Notes: generated from the sequence alone by a model not told the origin. Shown: positions 52,887 through 63,022, counted from the stretch's first letter. The stretch: DNA of 64,000 nucleotides from Planktothrix rubescens CCAP 1459/22 (GCA_904830895.1 LR882958.1:2164001-2228000), one strand, 5' to 3'. Translations and numbers: made by a program.

Positions 52887-54250
52887 TGAATATAATTGAT
52901 AAAATTCAAAATAGATTAGTTTTAAACAATCAAGACTCTTTAATTGATCGTTATAAAACTCATTTACAAACTATCAATCAATGGATTAAACTTAATAAAA
53001 ATTATCCTAAAATTCTAATATCAGAATCCGACCCTATTTTATTTTTATCGGCTTTTATGACTGCGATAACGGCAAAATGTCCGATTTTTTTATGTAACCC
53101 TCAATGGGGACAACAGGAATGGACACAGGTTTATCAAATAGTTAAACCCAATTTATTAATATCTCAAGGTAAGATCTTAGACTATCAAAACCCCTTAAAT
53201 TCTAATCATGAAAACCTCAAAAGTTTGACTATGATTCCCACGGGAGGAACATCGGGAAATATCAAGTTTACTGTTCATCATTGGGATAGTTTAATAGCTT
53301 CAGTTCAAGGAGTCAAACAATATTTTAATGTATCAGCTATTAATTCTTTTTGTACATTACCTCTTTATCATGTTAGTGGATTAATGCAGTGGATGCGATC
53401 GCTTTTAACCGATGGACAATTGATTATCACATCCTTTAAGACTGTAGAAGCAGAAGAATGGATTAATTTTAATCCCACTGACTATTTTATCTCCTTAGTT
53501 CCGACTCAATTACATCGTCTATTACAATCTCCATCCCTAACCCATTGGTTATCTCAATTTCAGATCGTATTATTGGGAGGAGCGCCACCTTGGTTAGAAT
53601 TATTAGAACAGAGTCGTTTACATCAAATTCCCCTAGCTTTAACCTACGGAATGACAGAAACCGCCTCCCAAATTGTGACTTTAAAACCCTCGGATTTCTT
53701 ACGGGGTAATAATAGCTGTGGACAGGTTTTACCCCATGCTGAAATTAAAATATATGATAAAAATGGAAAGGAATTAAAAACTAATCAAACAGGAATAATT
53801 AAGATTAAAGCTGATTCTTTAATGTTAGGATATTATCAAGATAATTTTAATCCAAACTTACGAATTAATACCTTTACACCCGATGATTTAGGCTATTGGG
53901 ATGAACAGGGATATTTAACCTTGGTAGGGAGACAAACTAATAAAATTATTACCGGGGGAGAAAATGTATTTCCCACCGAAGTAGAAGCAGTAATTCGTGC
54001 TACGGGTTTGGTTAAAGATATTTGTGTGATTGGAAAACCCGATCAATATTGGGGTGAAATTGTTGTTGCGGTGTATGTTCCTGATTCTAAAGAGGTTTCA
54101 CAAGCTCAATTAGAACAAGCAATTTTAGGAAAATTATCTAAATTTAAACACCCAAAATTATGGATTTCTGTAGAACAATTACCTCGCAATTCTCAAGGAA
54201 AAATCAATCAACAACAGATTCAAAAATGGGTTATGGATTATCAGGATTAG
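52886..54250 (+). CDS. menE: O-succinylbenzoate-CoA ligase
   Basis: A 454-aa ANL-superfamily adenylate-forming enzyme that activates 2-succinylbenzoate with CoA in phylloquinone synthesis. P-loop MIPTGGTSGNIKFT, the A5 motif LALTYGMTETASQIV, GYWDEQGYLTLVGRQ and the C-terminal lysine in LPRNSQGKINQQQI are present. The length (about 450 aa) is on the short side, as usual for MenE. It starts with GTG sharing the last base of the upstream stop TAG, so translation is coupled to the PAD-like gene. menA and menF are close. Confidence 0.9.
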   Translation: MNIIDKIQNRLVLNNQDSLIDRYKTHLQTINQWIKLNKNYPKILISESDPILFLSAFMTAITAKCPIFLCNPQWGQQEWTQVYQIVKPNLLISQGKILDYQNPLNSNHENLKSLTMIPTGGTSGNIKFTVHHWDSLIASVQGVKQYFNVSAINSFCTLPLYHVSGLMQWMRSLLTDGQLIITSFKTVEAEEWINFNPTDYFISLVPTQLHRLLQSPSLTHWLSQFQIVLLGGAPPWLELLEQSRLHQIPLALTYGMTETASQIVTLKPSDFLRGNNSCGQVLPHAEIKIYDKNGKELKTNQTGIIKIKADSLMLGYYQDNFNPNLRINTFTPDDLGYWDEQGYLTLVGRQTNKIITGGENVFPTEVEAVIRATGLVKDICVIGKPDQYWGEIVVAVYVPDSKEVSQAQLEQAILGKLSKFKHPKLWISVEQLPRNSQGKINQQQIQKWVMDYQD

Positions 54251-54647
54251 TAAAATCAGTACTACTCATGGTAATATGTTCATCAACACTCACTGGCCCA
54301 GCCCCAAAATAGGTAATCATCAGTAACCCGCCCATGATAGATAAATTCTTGAGAAAATCAATTTTTTCTGAGGGAACTTCCCAAAAATTATGAAAAATCA
54401 CCGTGGCGGGAATTAAAAATACAATCAGAAGCCAAGCCCCCCAACGAGTTTTATAACCTAATACTAAAGATAATCCACCTAAAATTTCAACAGCAATTGT
54501 TCCAACCAATAATACCCCAGCCAAAGGTAATCCTCGTCCCGTCATCATAGTTTGAGTATCGGCAAAATTGAAGATTTTATTAATAGCTGCGTGTATAAAA
54601 ATTGTTGCTAAAAATGTTCTACCGATTAAGGGAATAAACTGAATCAT
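54231..54647 (-). CDS. DoxX family membrane protein
   Basis: A 138-aa four-helix membrane protein of the DoxX family: MIQFIPLIGRTFLATIFIHA, NKIFNFADTQTMMTGRGLPL, LVGTIAVEILGGLSLVLGYK, WLLIVFLIPATVIFHNFW. DoxX proteins are related to a thiosulfate:quinone oxidoreductase subunit and to redox-linked membrane complexes; the specific role is unknown. It overlaps the menE 3' end by 20 bases on the opposite strand and precedes menA in the other direction. Confidence 0.88.
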   Translation of the reverse strand: MIQFIPLIGRTFLATIFIHAAINKIFNFADTQTMMTGRGLPLAGVLLVGTIAVEILGGLSLVLGYKTRWGAWLLIVFLIPATVIFHNFWEVPSEKIDFLKNLSIMGGLLMITYFGAGPVSVDEHITMSSTDFTNPDNP

Positions 54648-54712
54648 TATTTAACCTCTAGTTGCTTTGTTTTCTTCTGGGTGGAATTAACCCACCCTAA
54701 TAATAGATTCAA

Positions 54713-55612
54713 TTAACCTAAAATCAAACCAATTCCTAAGAATAAGCCACTCCAAAACTGTAGAGCAATAGCGATAAACTTGCAATTGCTGACTAAGTTA
54801 GGTTGATTATGGTATTGACTGACATGGCGACAAAGTTTAATCCCAGAGGGAATTGCAACAAAACTAAGTAGAGTCCAAATCGGGAATATTCCCCATAGGA
54901 CAAATCCACCCGTCAGAATAAAAATACTACCACAAAACCAAGGTAAAAGTTTTGCTCCCCGTTCGGTTCCTAAACGAACAATCGGGGACTTTTTCCCCGC
55001 ATTTATATCATCTTCGACTTGGTGAAAATGGGAACAAAAGAGAACTAAAGTAATCGGAATTGCCACAATAATTGATGTGGCTAAACAGACCCAAGACCAG
55101 TTTTGAGTTTGACTATAATAGGCGGCGGAAACTCCCAAGGGGCCAAAGGCAAAGAAACATAAAAACTCCCCTAAACCTTGATAACCTAATCGGAAGGGTG
55201 GCCCCTGATATAAATAACCTAGGCCACAACAGAGGAGAATTAAGCCTAAAACCGTTAGATCCCGTTGCCACCAACAAATTACTAATAAACCCAAAATTGC
55301 TAGGGCTAAACAGCTATTTCCCAGGGCTAGAACTAGGGATTTATTTGCGGTTAGATTAACTAAAGAATGATGTTTATTTTTGTCAATTCCCGTTTCTGAG
55401 TCAAAGACATCATTGAGAATATTTTCCCAAGCTAAAATTAAAATAGCTGCCGTAATAAAAGTGGTAAAAATTTTCCAATTAATCGTAGAAGTTTCAAAAA
55501 CAGCAACAGCAGTTCCCACCCAAATTGGCATAATTGCCACACTATACATCGGGGGTTTAATCGCTGCTAACCATAATTTATTTTTTGAGGCTGCAATTAA
55601 TTCTGTGGTCAT
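54713..55612 (-). CDS. menA: 1,4-dihydroxy-2-naphthoate phytyltransferase
   Basis: A 299-aa UbiA-family prenyltransferase that attaches the phytyl chain to dihydroxynaphthoate, a step of phylloquinone synthesis. The catalytic N-D-x-x-D motif is in ENILNDVFDSETGIDKNKHH; the second motif is in CSHFHQVEDDINAGKKSPIV. Eight or nine hydrophobic helices are visible. The start at 55612 gives the conserved MTTELIAASKNKLWLAAIKP opening. The downstream DoxX gene on the same strand is 65 bases away, so the two may be cotranscribed. Confidence 0.92.
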   Translation of the reverse strand: MTTELIAASKNKLWLAAIKPPMYSVAIMPIWVGTAVAVFETSTINWKIFTTFITAAILILAWENILNDVFDSETGIDKNKHHSLVNLTANKSLVLALGNSCLALAILGLLVICWWQRDLTVLGLILLCCGLGYLYQGPPFRLGYQGLGEFLCFFAFGPLGVSAAYYSQTQNWSWVCLATSIIVAIPITLVLFCSHFHQVEDDINAGKKSPIVRLGTERGAKLLPWFCGSIFILTGGFVLWGIFPIWTLLSFVAIPSGIKLCRHVSQYHNQPNLVSNCKFIAIALQFWSGLFLGIGLILG

Positions 55613-55957
55613 AGAAACAGGATTTTAAACTTTGACTGGCTTATTGTCCCATAAGACTATCTGATCATGCTAGAGGACTTGAAAAAGGTTGAATCTGATA
55701 CTGACAGGACTAATACCCGCAAGGAGGGTAGAGGAAAGGTGGTGTGGGTGTCCGGTGTCTGTCACAGTTGGGAAGTAGGGGAAGGAGGGAAGAATTATGA
55801 ACTTTTTTTACAGACTGAGGGCAATATTTTTACAGGGTAGATTATGAATAAGGGGTAAATGACTCTGAAAGTCGTTAACATAGATTAAAATAACATGAGT
55901 TAACGATTTTTCGGTGACAGTTTTCCCTGTTTTAACCTTTTTTTGTTCATTTTTTAT
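55613..55957. other. Divergent intergenic region between menA and menF
   Basis: 345 bases carrying the promoter regions of both genes. A 16-codon ORF with a strong GGAGGG (MNFFYRLRAI..., 55797-55847) exists but has no supporting similarity. Purine-rich runs (GGGAAGTAGGGGAAGGAGGG) precede it. No clear operator found. Confidence 0.45.
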
Positions 55958-57439
55958 ATGCCAGTTTTTCCTTCTGCAACCCCGTTATTGCAAGATCGCC
56001 AAGAACTGCATCGTTTTTTGTTAGAGTTTCAAAATTATGGATTACAGGACTATCAGACTAAAATTCTGAGTATTGCCCATGAAATTCAATGGATTGATCC
56101 TTTAGCAATTTTACAGCAATTTTATCATCCAAATTTAATTCATTTTTATTTTGAAAAACCTCAATTTGAGGAGTCCTTTGTGGCGGTTGATACGGCTATT
56201 AAATTCATAACGGCGGGAAAAAATAGGTTTATTGAAGCGCAAAAATTTATTCAATCTTGTTTAGATAAAACCGTTATTATTGGTTCTAAAAATAGCCATT
56301 TACCTAAGCCTTATTTTTGCTGTAGTTTTACTTTTTTTGATCAATATTTTAATCCTAATTTATCCTTAAATTGCGGACAAAATCTTGCGGTTGAACCGGA
56401 AAATGTTTATTTCCCGCCCGCTACCATATTTTTACCTAAATGGCAAGTGATTAGAAAAAAAAATCGCTGTATTTTGATTGTTAATATTGTTTTGAAGAAA
56501 AACTCTAAAATTGAAAATATTTTGAGTGATGTCTGGTATAAAAGTCAACAAATTAATGGGTTAGAAACCACCTCAATTCCTTCTGTCACCAGTAAAACCC
56601 CTAGTTTATTATTAACCCAACAAGTCGAAACTGACCCCAAACCCTATTTACAATTTAAACAGTCTGTCCATTCTGCTTTGGATTTAATTAACTCTAAATC
56701 CTTGAAAAAATTAGTTCTTTCTCAACCGATTGATGTGGTGTCTAAAACCCCATTTAATTTAATTCATTCTTTAAATAATTTAAGACTTTTGTATCCTGAT
56801 TGTTATATTTTTTCCACGGGTAATGGCAAGGGTCAACAGTTTATTGGGGCGAGTCCAGAAAGATTAATTAGTCTGAAAAATAATCAATTAATTACTGATG
56901 CCTTGGCGGGTTCAGCCCCTCGCGGAAAAACACCGATAGAAGATATTAATTTAGGTCAAGAATTACTCAATAGTGAAAAAAATCTGCGGGAACATCAAGT
57001 GGTAATAGATTTTATTATCGAACGTTTATTAAGTTTGGGTTTAACCCCAGATTTAACGGATTTACCTTGTTTAAGACAACTCACAAATATTCAACACCTT
57101 TGGACACCGATTAAATGTCAAGTTTCAACCAATATTCATCTCTTGGAAATATTATCACAATTACATCCAACTCCCGCCGTTGCGGGAACTCCCAGAGATA
57201 TTGCCCAACAATATATCCATAATTATGAAAGTTTTGATCGCTCTCTTTATGCAGCACCAATTGGTTGGATTGATCATCAAGGAAATGGAGAATTTGTGGT
57301 GGGGATTCGTTCGGCTTTATTAGACGGAAATCGTGCTAGACTCTATGCAGGAGCCGGAATTGTTGCGGGTTCAGAACCGGAAAAAGAAGTAGCTGAAATT
57401 CAGTTAAAGTTACAGGCTTTATTAAGAGCATTAGTGTAA
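55958..57439 (+). CDS. menF: Isochorismate synthase
   Basis: A chorismate-utilising enzyme of about 493 aa that converts chorismate to isochorismate, the first step of phylloquinone synthesis. Conserved elements: the Lys of KKLVLSQPIDVV (general base), FIGASPERLISLKNNQLITD, ALAGSAPRGKT, LHPTPAVAGTP, YESFDRSLYAAPIGWIDHQG with acidic Mg ligands, and YAGAGIVAGSEPEKE. The long variable N-terminus fits the cyanobacterial subfamily. ATG 55958 chosen; an upstream TTG (55943) is possible. A 15-unit heptamer repeat begins at its stop codon. Confidence 0.92.
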   Translation: MPVFPSATPLLQDRQELHRFLLEFQNYGLQDYQTKILSIAHEIQWIDPLAILQQFYHPNLIHFYFEKPQFEESFVAVDTAIKFITAGKNRFIEAQKFIQSCLDKTVIIGSKNSHLPKPYFCCSFTFFDQYFNPNLSLNCGQNLAVEPENVYFPPATIFLPKWQVIRKKNRCILIVNIVLKKNSKIENILSDVWYKSQQINGLETTSIPSVTSKTPSLLLTQQVETDPKPYLQFKQSVHSALDLINSKSLKKLVLSQPIDVVSKTPFNLIHSLNNLRLLYPDCYIFSTGNGKGQQFIGASPERLISLKNNQLITDALAGSAPRGKTPIEDINLGQELLNSEKNLREHQVVIDFIIERLLSLGLTPDLTDLPCLRQLTNIQHLWTPIKCQVSTNIHLLEILSQLHPTPAVAGTPRDIAQQYIHNYESFDRSLYAAPIGWIDHQGNGEFVVGIRSALLDGNRARLYAGAGIVAGSEPEKEVAEIQLKLQALLRALV

Positions 57440-57543
57440 TTACGAATTACGAATTACGAATGGGTAATAAACTGGTAACTGATGACTAATAACTCATAAC
57501 TGATAACTCATGACTGATGACTGATAACTGATGACTGATTTAC
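57439..57543. repeat. Heptameric STRR filling the whole menF-thiL gap
   Basis: Fifteen 7-base units run in register from the last base of the menF stop to the base before the thiL start region: three ATTACGA, then variants such as GATGACT, GATAACT and CATAACT. The usual RBS is missing, because the repeat occupies the position where one would be. Confidence 0.88.
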
Positions 57544-57544
57544 G

Positions 57545-58558
57545 ATGCTAATTAAAGATATTGGAGAACAGGGTTTACTGGAAATTGTTAAGGGTTTTTG
57601 TCCCTCGGAAATTGTGGGGGATGATGCGGCAATTTTGGCGGTTTCTGGGGATGAATCCTTAGTAATTACCACGGATATGTTAGTAGATGAAGTGCATTTT
57701 AGCGATCGCACTACATCACCTTTTGATGTGGGTTGGCGTGGCGCTGCGGTGAATTTATCCGACCTGGCGGCTATGGGTGCTTTTCCCATCGGAATTACCG
57801 TCGCATTAGGAATAACAGATAATAAAACCGTTAGCTGGGTAGAACAACTTTATCAAGGATTAACCACCTGTTTAAATCAGTATCAGACGCCGATTGTGGG
57901 TGGCGATATTTGTCGGTCGGCGGTAACTTGTATTTCTATTACTGCTTTTGGAAGGGTTAACCCAAAATTAGCAATTCGGCGTTCCGTTGCCCGTCCTGGC
58001 GATAAAATTATAGTTACTGGAGATCATGGGGACTCCAGGGCTGGATTAGAATTACTCCTACATCCCGAATTAGGAGCCGAATTAACAGCTAATCAACGTT
58101 TATCCCTAATTCAAGCCCATCAACGGCCCCAACCCCGCTTGGATATTGTCCCGAAATTGCAAAGTTTTTTAGCCTCCCATCCCCAGACAACAATTGCGGG
58201 AATGGATAGTAGCGATGGACTGGCCGATGCGATTGTCCAAATCTGTCGAGGAAGTCAAGTCGGGGCTAAAATCCAACGTCCTCAAATTCCGATATCTCAA
58301 GCCTTAAAAACCTTTGTTTCCCCGCAAAAAGCAGTTTATTGGGCTTTGTATGGGGGCGAAGACTTTCAACTGGTATTGTCTGTGGCTGCGGATATAGCTG
58401 AAATAGTTGTCCAATACCTAGGAAAAACCGCCACTATTATTGGTGAAATTACTGCTAATCCAGATATTTTATTAATAGATGATGCTGAACCCTCAACCAT
58501 TGAAAAACTATCCTTGAGTCGAGGATTTCAGCACTTTTCACAGATAACAAGCAGTTAA
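57545..58558 (+). CDS. thiL: Thiamine-monophosphate kinase
   Basis: A 337-aa enzyme that phosphorylates TMP to thiamine diphosphate. Standard ThiL motifs: LIKDIGEQGLLEIV at the start, EIVGDDAAIL (Mg/ATP-binding acidic pair), TTDMLVDEVHF, GWRGAAVNLSDLAAMGAFP, TPIVGGDICRS, IVTGDHGDSRAGLE, AGMDSSDGLADAI and ALYGGEDFQLVL. Upstream space is entirely heptameric repeat and no SD is visible, so translation initiation may depend on menF readthrough or be weak. Confidence 0.94.
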   Translation: MLIKDIGEQGLLEIVKGFCPSEIVGDDAAILAVSGDESLVITTDMLVDEVHFSDRTTSPFDVGWRGAAVNLSDLAAMGAFPIGITVALGITDNKTVSWVEQLYQGLTTCLNQYQTPIVGGDICRSAVTCISITAFGRVNPKLAIRRSVARPGDKIIVTGDHGDSRAGLELLLHPELGAELTANQRLSLIQAHQRPQPRLDIVPKLQSFLASHPQTTIAGMDSSDGLADAIVQICRGSQVGAKIQRPQIPISQALKTFVSPQKAVYWALYGGEDFQLVLSVAADIAEIVVQYLGKTATIIGEITANPDILLIDDAEPSTIEKLSLSRGFQHFSQITSS

Positions 58559-58584
58559 AACCCTGCCTGGTGTCCCAATTAAAT

Positions 58585-59604
58585 CTAGGCTTTCCAGTTG
58601 GAAGCTACCAATTCGGCTAAATCAACCACCCGTTGACTATAACCCCATTCGTTATCATACCAGGCGACCACTTTCACCATGTCGCCACCCATCACCATTG
58701 TTAAGCTGGCATCCACAATTGAAGAAGCATCATGTCCTTTATAGTCAGAAGACACCAAAGGCAGATCGCTGTATTCCAGAATCCCCTTCATTGCGCCGTC
58801 AGCAGCTTCTTTCAGAGCTAAATTCACTTCTTCAACAAAGGTTGCCTTCTCCACCTGTACCACTAAATCCACAATCGAGACATTAGGGGTAGGAACTCGA
58901 AAAGCAATCCCGTTGAGTTTTCCTTTCAGCTCAGGAATCACTAAAGAAACGGCCTTTGCAGCACCCGTAGAAGTAGGAACAATATTCACCGCCGCGGCTC
59001 TAGCCCGACGCACATCCCGGTGACTGGAATCTAAAAGACGCTGATCTCCAGTATAGCTGTGGGTTGTGGTCATTGTGCCTTTAACAATGCCGAATTTCTC
59101 ATGCAGGACTTTGGCAAAAGGAGCTAAACAGTTGGTAGTACAACTGGCGTTACTCAGAATTCGGTGTTGATCATGATTGTAGTCATGGTGATTCACACCC
59201 ACCACAAAAGTATCCACGCCTTCACCCTTTCCAGGAGCCGTAATCAGGACTTTTTGGGCTCCGGCGGTAATATGCTTAGAAGCGCCTTCCTCGGTAATAA
59301 ATACCCCGGTGGATTCAATAATTAAATCCACACCCCATTCTTTCCAAGGCAAATTTAATGGGTTACGATCAGAAACACATTTAATGGTTTTGCCATTGAC
59401 TGTAATGGAATTCTCATCGGCTTTGATATCAACGCCTTTGAGTGTGCCGAGCATGGAATCGTATTTTAGCAAATGGGCATTGGTACTGGGATCAGAAGTA
59501 TCATTGATACCCACAAACTCTAAATTGCTATTTTGCCGGGTTAACCAGCAGCGTAAAACGTTACGTCCAATCCGTCCAAAACCGTTGATTGCGACCTTAA
59601 TCAC
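58585..59604 (-). CDS. gap2: Glyceraldehyde-3-phosphate dehydrogenase (Calvin-cycle Gap2 type)
   Basis: The 339-aa GAPDH has the NAD(P)-binding motif [17 protein letters not shown], the catalytic [15 protein letters not shown] with the active-site Cys, phosphate-binding [19 protein letters not shown], and [20 protein letters not shown]. The Gap2-type pattern ([20 protein letters not shown]) matches the dual-cofactor photosynthetic enzyme. The start codon is GTG, with AGGAGG 9 bases upstream, an unusually strong RBS suited to a high-expression gene. Confidence 0.95.
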   Translation of the reverse strand: MIKVAINGFGRIGRNVLRCWLTRQNSNLEFVGINDTSDPSTNAHLLKYDSMLGTLKGVDIKADENSITVNGKTIKCVSDRNPLNLPWKEWGVDLIIESTGVFITEEGASKHITAGAQKVLITAPGKGEGVDTFVVGVNHHDYNHDQHRILSNASCTTNCLAPFAKVLHEKFGIVKGTMTTTHSYTGDQRLLDSSHRDVRRARAAAVNIVPTSTGAAKAVSLVIPELKGKLNGIAFRVPTPNVSIVDLVVQVEKATFVEEVNLALKEAADGAMKGILEYSDLPLVSSDYKGHDASSIVDASLTMVMGGDMVKVVAWYDNEWGYSQRVVDLAELVASNWKA

Positions 59605-59789
59605 TTACTTTGTTCCTCCTAACAATGGCATCGCCCAAACCAGGCTAAAGTTTGACTAGATAGATGTTTCTATTGACCCCAATCATACCGTAAAGGCTGT
59701 CGCAATTTTCCAGACTATTTTTTGGCTGGGGTCGATGATCACAGGCGCGAGACCGCTAGAATAAAATAAACGGAGTCTAAAGACATCTC

Positions 59790-60980
59790 ATGCAAGCAGG
59801 TTGGCGGATTGGATCGTTATTTGGAATTCCCTTCTTTGTTGATTCTTCTTGGTTTGTGATTGTTTTGCTGTTCACAGTCGCCAATCGCCAGAGTTATGCG
59901 GAGTGGGGGCAAACTTTATCTTGGGTTGCTGGGTTTGCTATTGCACTCTTATTGTTTGCTTCGGTATTGTTACATGAACTGGGCCATAGTTTGGTGGCTC
60001 AATCCCAGGGAATTCGAGTCAACTCGATTACTCTGTTTTTGTTTGGGGGAGTGGCTGCTATTGATAAAGAATCAAAAACCCCCGGTCAAGCGTTTCAAGT
60101 AGCGATCGCTGGCCCCTTGGTAAGTTTTAGCTTATTTTTTATTCTGAATCTTGTTACCCAACTCTTACCCAATTCCAGTTTAATTTATTCCGTGGTTGGG
60201 GAATTAGCCAGAATTAATTTAGTTTTAGGGATATTTAATTTAATTCCTGGGTTACCCCTCGATGGGGGACAGGTGCTCAAAGCAACGGTTTGGAAAATTA
60301 CTGGAAATCGTTTGACCGGAGTTCGTTGGGCGGCGAAAACGGGACAGTTTTTAGGAATTTTAGCGATTTCTTTAGGCTTATCTGCGGTTTTTTTAGCCAG
60401 AAGTTATGGCGGGTTATGGATAGCTTTAATCGGTTGGTTTATTTTACAAAATGCGGCTTCCTATAATCGAATCACCGATCTACAGGAAGCTTTGGTTAAT
60501 ATTCAAGCGGGGGATACCATGACCAGAGAATTTCGAGTTGTGGATGCGGATTTAAGTTTACGTCAATTCGCCGATGAATATTTAATTGGAGTTGAAACGA
60601 TTCCCGTTTATTTTGCATCTTCTAATGGTCGTTATCGGGGGTTAGTTTCTGTAGAATCGTTGCGCGTGATTGAGCGCAGTCAGTGGGAGAAGCAAACCTT
60701 AAATCAAATTGTTCAACCTCTGAATTCACTGATTACGGTTTCGGAAAAAGCCTCATTAGTGGAGGTAATTAATCTGATGGAAGACCAAGAATTGCGTCGA
60801 ATTACAATATTATCTCCGGCGGTCGCCGTGGCCGGGATTATTGATCGCGGAGATGTGGTAAGATCAGTGGCAAACTATCTAAAAGTTCCTATTCCAGAAG
60901 CAAATATTCGGCGAATTAAGGAAGAAGGAATTTATCCTCCGGGTTTACCGTTAGCAGCTTTAGCAAAAAGTATGGTTTAA
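59790..60980 (+). CDS. Site-2 protease family (M50) with CBS domains
   Basis: A 396-aa intramembrane metalloprotease. Zinc ligands lie in LLHELGHSLVAQSQG (His62, Glu63, His66) and in the LPLDGGQVLKA motif, which supplies the Asp. About six hydrophobic helices occupy residues 10-225. Two CBS domains follow (IQAGDTMTREFRVVDADLSL, PLNSLITVSEKASLVEVINL ... ITILSPAVAVAGIIDRGDVV). This M50B-type architecture is common in cyanobacteria and is linked to regulated intramembrane proteolysis, possibly under adenylate control through CBS. An ABC exporter pair follows. Confidence 0.92.
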   Translation: MQAGWRIGSLFGIPFFVDSSWFVIVLLFTVANRQSYAEWGQTLSWVAGFAIALLLFASVLLHELGHSLVAQSQGIRVNSITLFLFGGVAAIDKESKTPGQAFQVAIAGPLVSFSLFFILNLVTQLLPNSSLIYSVVGELARINLVLGIFNLIPGLPLDGGQVLKATVWKITGNRLTGVRWAAKTGQFLGILAISLGLSAVFLARSYGGLWIALIGWFILQNAASYNRITDLQEALVNIQAGDTMTREFRVVDADLSLRQFADEYLIGVETIPVYFASSNGRYRGLVSVESLRVIERSQWEKQTLNQIVQPLNSLITVSEKASLVEVINLMEDQELRRITILSPAVAVAGIIDRGDVVRSVANYLKVPIPEANIRRIKEEGIYPPGLPLAALAKSMV

Positions 60981-61005
60981 CCACAAAGACACAAAGTTTA
61001 ATAAT

Positions 61006-62028
61006 ATGATTCCTGCTATTGTGATCCAAAATCTGAAAAAATCCTATGGTGCTTGTCCCGCCATTAAAGATGTGTCTCTCGATGTCCAACCGGGGGAAAT
61101 CTTTGGTTTACTAGGGCCCAATGGAGCCGGAAAAACCACAATTTTAAGGGCGTTGTGTACCTTAATTACTCCCGATGCTGGGCGTTTAGAGGTTTCTGGT
61201 ATTTCTGTGGTTGATCAACCCAGACTTGTTCGTCAACGCCTCGGTTATGTAGCCCAGGAGGTCGCCTTAGATAAGGTCTTAACCGGGCGAGAGTTATTGC
61301 AATTACAGGCTGCTCTCTATCATATTCCTCGGCCTAATATTGCCGAACGAATTAATCAAGTTACAAATTTATTAGGATTACAAGATTGGATTGATCAAAA
61401 AACTGGAACCTATTCCGGGGGTATTCGCAAACGTTTAGATTTAGCTTTGGGTTTACTCCATCAACCGGATTTATTAGTATTAGATGAACCTACCGTGGGA
61501 TTAGATATTGAAAGTCGGGTCGTGGTCTGGGATTTTCTGCGTCAATTAAGAGAAAATGGCACAACGGTTTTAATTACAAGCCACTATTTAGAGGAAGTGG
61601 ATGCTTTAGCCGACCGGGTGGCAATTATTGACCAAGGATTAGTGATTGCTTTGGGTACACCTTCTGCTTTAAAAAATCAACTCGGAGGCGATCGCATTAC
61701 CCTCAGAATTAGAGAATTTTCCCCGGTTGAAGAAGCAGAAACAGCCAAATCCCTATTACAATCTTTGCCTTTTGTACAGGAAATTATTATTAATCCGGCT
61801 CAAGGTAATTCTTTAAATTTAGTAGTTAAAACTCAAAGTGATGCCTTATTTACGATTCAACAGGCGTTAAAAGATGCGGGTTTACCCACCTTTGGGATTG
61901 CCCAATCTCGCCCAAGTTTAGATGATGTTTATTTAGCAGCCACGGGTCGAACCTTACTCGATGCTGAAATTGCGGCTTCTAGTAATCGAGATTTGAAAGC
62001 TGAGAAAAAGAAAAGTATGCGCTCTTAG
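61006..62028 (+). CDS. ABC transporter ATP-binding protein (DrrA-like)
   Basis: The 340-aa ATPase has Walker A GLLGPNGAGKTTIL, Q-loop YVAQEVALDK, signature YSGGIRKRLDLALGL, Walker B LLVLDEPTVGLD and the H-loop TSHYLEEVD. The C-terminal 100 residues match the daunorubicin-resistance ATPase extension. It pairs with the permease at 62107 in a two-gene exporter. The substrate is unknown; in cyanobacteria, homologs are often linked to polyketide or lipid export. The 26-base gap to the M50 gene suggests cotranscription. Confidence 0.93.
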   Translation: MIPAIVIQNLKKSYGACPAIKDVSLDVQPGEIFGLLGPNGAGKTTILRALCTLITPDAGRLEVSGISVVDQPRLVRQRLGYVAQEVALDKVLTGRELLQLQAALYHIPRPNIAERINQVTNLLGLQDWIDQKTGTYSGGIRKRLDLALGLLHQPDLLVLDEPTVGLDIESRVVVWDFLRQLRENGTTVLITSHYLEEVDALADRVAIIDQGLVIALGTPSALKNQLGGDRITLRIREFSPVEEAETAKSLLQSLPFVQEIIINPAQGNSLNLVVKTQSDALFTIQQALKDAGLPTFGIAQSRPSLDDVYLAATGRTLLDAEIAASSNRDLKAEKKKSMRS

Positions 62029-62106
62029 CCAGATTTCCTAATTTTTTGTACAATCTAATCAAACAAACTGTTACCGATATCGTTAATTGTCAAAACCTTA
62101 ATAATC

Positions 62107-62982
62107 ATGAGTAGTTCAACAACCTCTGTTAAAATTTTAACCCCGAATCAAACGGCTGATCAGCAACCAAATTTAGTCGGGGAATTTATCCAAGAAACAA
62201 TGGCCTTAACCCGGAGATTGTTTATTCAATTAAAACGTCGTCCTTCCACCTTAATTGCGGGGATTATTCAACCCTTAATGTGGTTAATTTTATTTGGAGC
62301 ATTATTTCAAAATGCCCCCAAAGGATTGTTTGGCGGAACTCTGAATTATGCTCAGTTTTTAGCTGCGGGAATTATTGTTTTCACAGCATTTGCCGGGGCC
62401 TTAAATGCCGGATTACCAATTATGTTTGATCGAGAATTTGGCTTTCTAAATCGGTTATTGGTCGCTCCTTTAGTCTCTCGATTTTCGATTGTTTTAGCCT
62501 CGGCAATTTATATAGTTACTCTGAGTTTAATTCAAACCTCTGTTATTATTACCGCCGGAGCATTTTTAGGGGCAGGATTACCCGGAATTACCGGATTAAG
62601 TATCATTACCCTGATTGTGTTTCTATTAGTTTTGGGAGTAACAGGTTTAAGTCTAGGATTAGCTTTTGCCTTACCCGGTCATATTGAATTAATTGCGGTA
62701 ATTTTTGTCACCAATTTACCGCTTTTATTTGCCAGTACCGCCCTCGCTCCTTTATCTTTTATGCCAAATTGGTTACAGGTGGTGGTTTGTCTGAATCCCC
62801 TAAGTTATGCGATTGAACCCATTCGTTATTTATACCTCAATCAAGATTGGGCATTCAATAGTGTGGTCATGGAAGCCCCCTTTGCTACGATTACTTTTGG
62901 CGGTGCGTTGTTAGTATTAATAGGGTTTGCAACCTTGGCTTTATTATCGATTCAGCCTTTATTAAAGCGTCGTTTTGCCTAA
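62107..62982 (+). CDS. ABC-2 type permease
   Basis: The 291-aa ABC-2 membrane subunit has a cytoplasmic N-terminus (QETMALTRRLFIQLKRRPST) followed by six helices, including IIQPLMWLILFGALFQNAP, FLAAGIIVFTAFAGALNAG, the conserved MFDREFGFLNRLLVAPL coupling segment, and FASTALAPLSFMPNWLQVVV typical of Drr-type exporters. Partner of the ATPase upstream, 78 bases away. A terminator-like hairpin follows. Confidence 0.92.
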   Translation: MSSSTTSVKILTPNQTADQQPNLVGEFIQETMALTRRLFIQLKRRPSTLIAGIIQPLMWLILFGALFQNAPKGLFGGTLNYAQFLAAGIIVFTAFAGALNAGLPIMFDREFGFLNRLLVAPLVSRFSIVLASAIYIVTLSLIQTSVIITAGAFLGAGLPGITGLSIITLIVFLLVLGVTGLSLGLAFALPGHIELIAVIFVTNLPLLFASTALAPLSFMPNWLQVVVCLNPLSYAIEPIRYLYLNQDWAFNSVVMEAPFATITFGGALLVLIGFATLALLSIQPLLKRRFA

Positions 62983-63022
62983 ACAAACCCATCAACTTTA
63001 GAAAAACTTTATGCCTATTAAT

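Noticed and set aside
55797-55847. 16-codon ORF with a strong SD before menF as a photosystem small subunit
   Set aside because: The sequence MNFFYRLRAI... is basic and lacks the hydrophobic helix of Pet/Psb/Psa small subunits.
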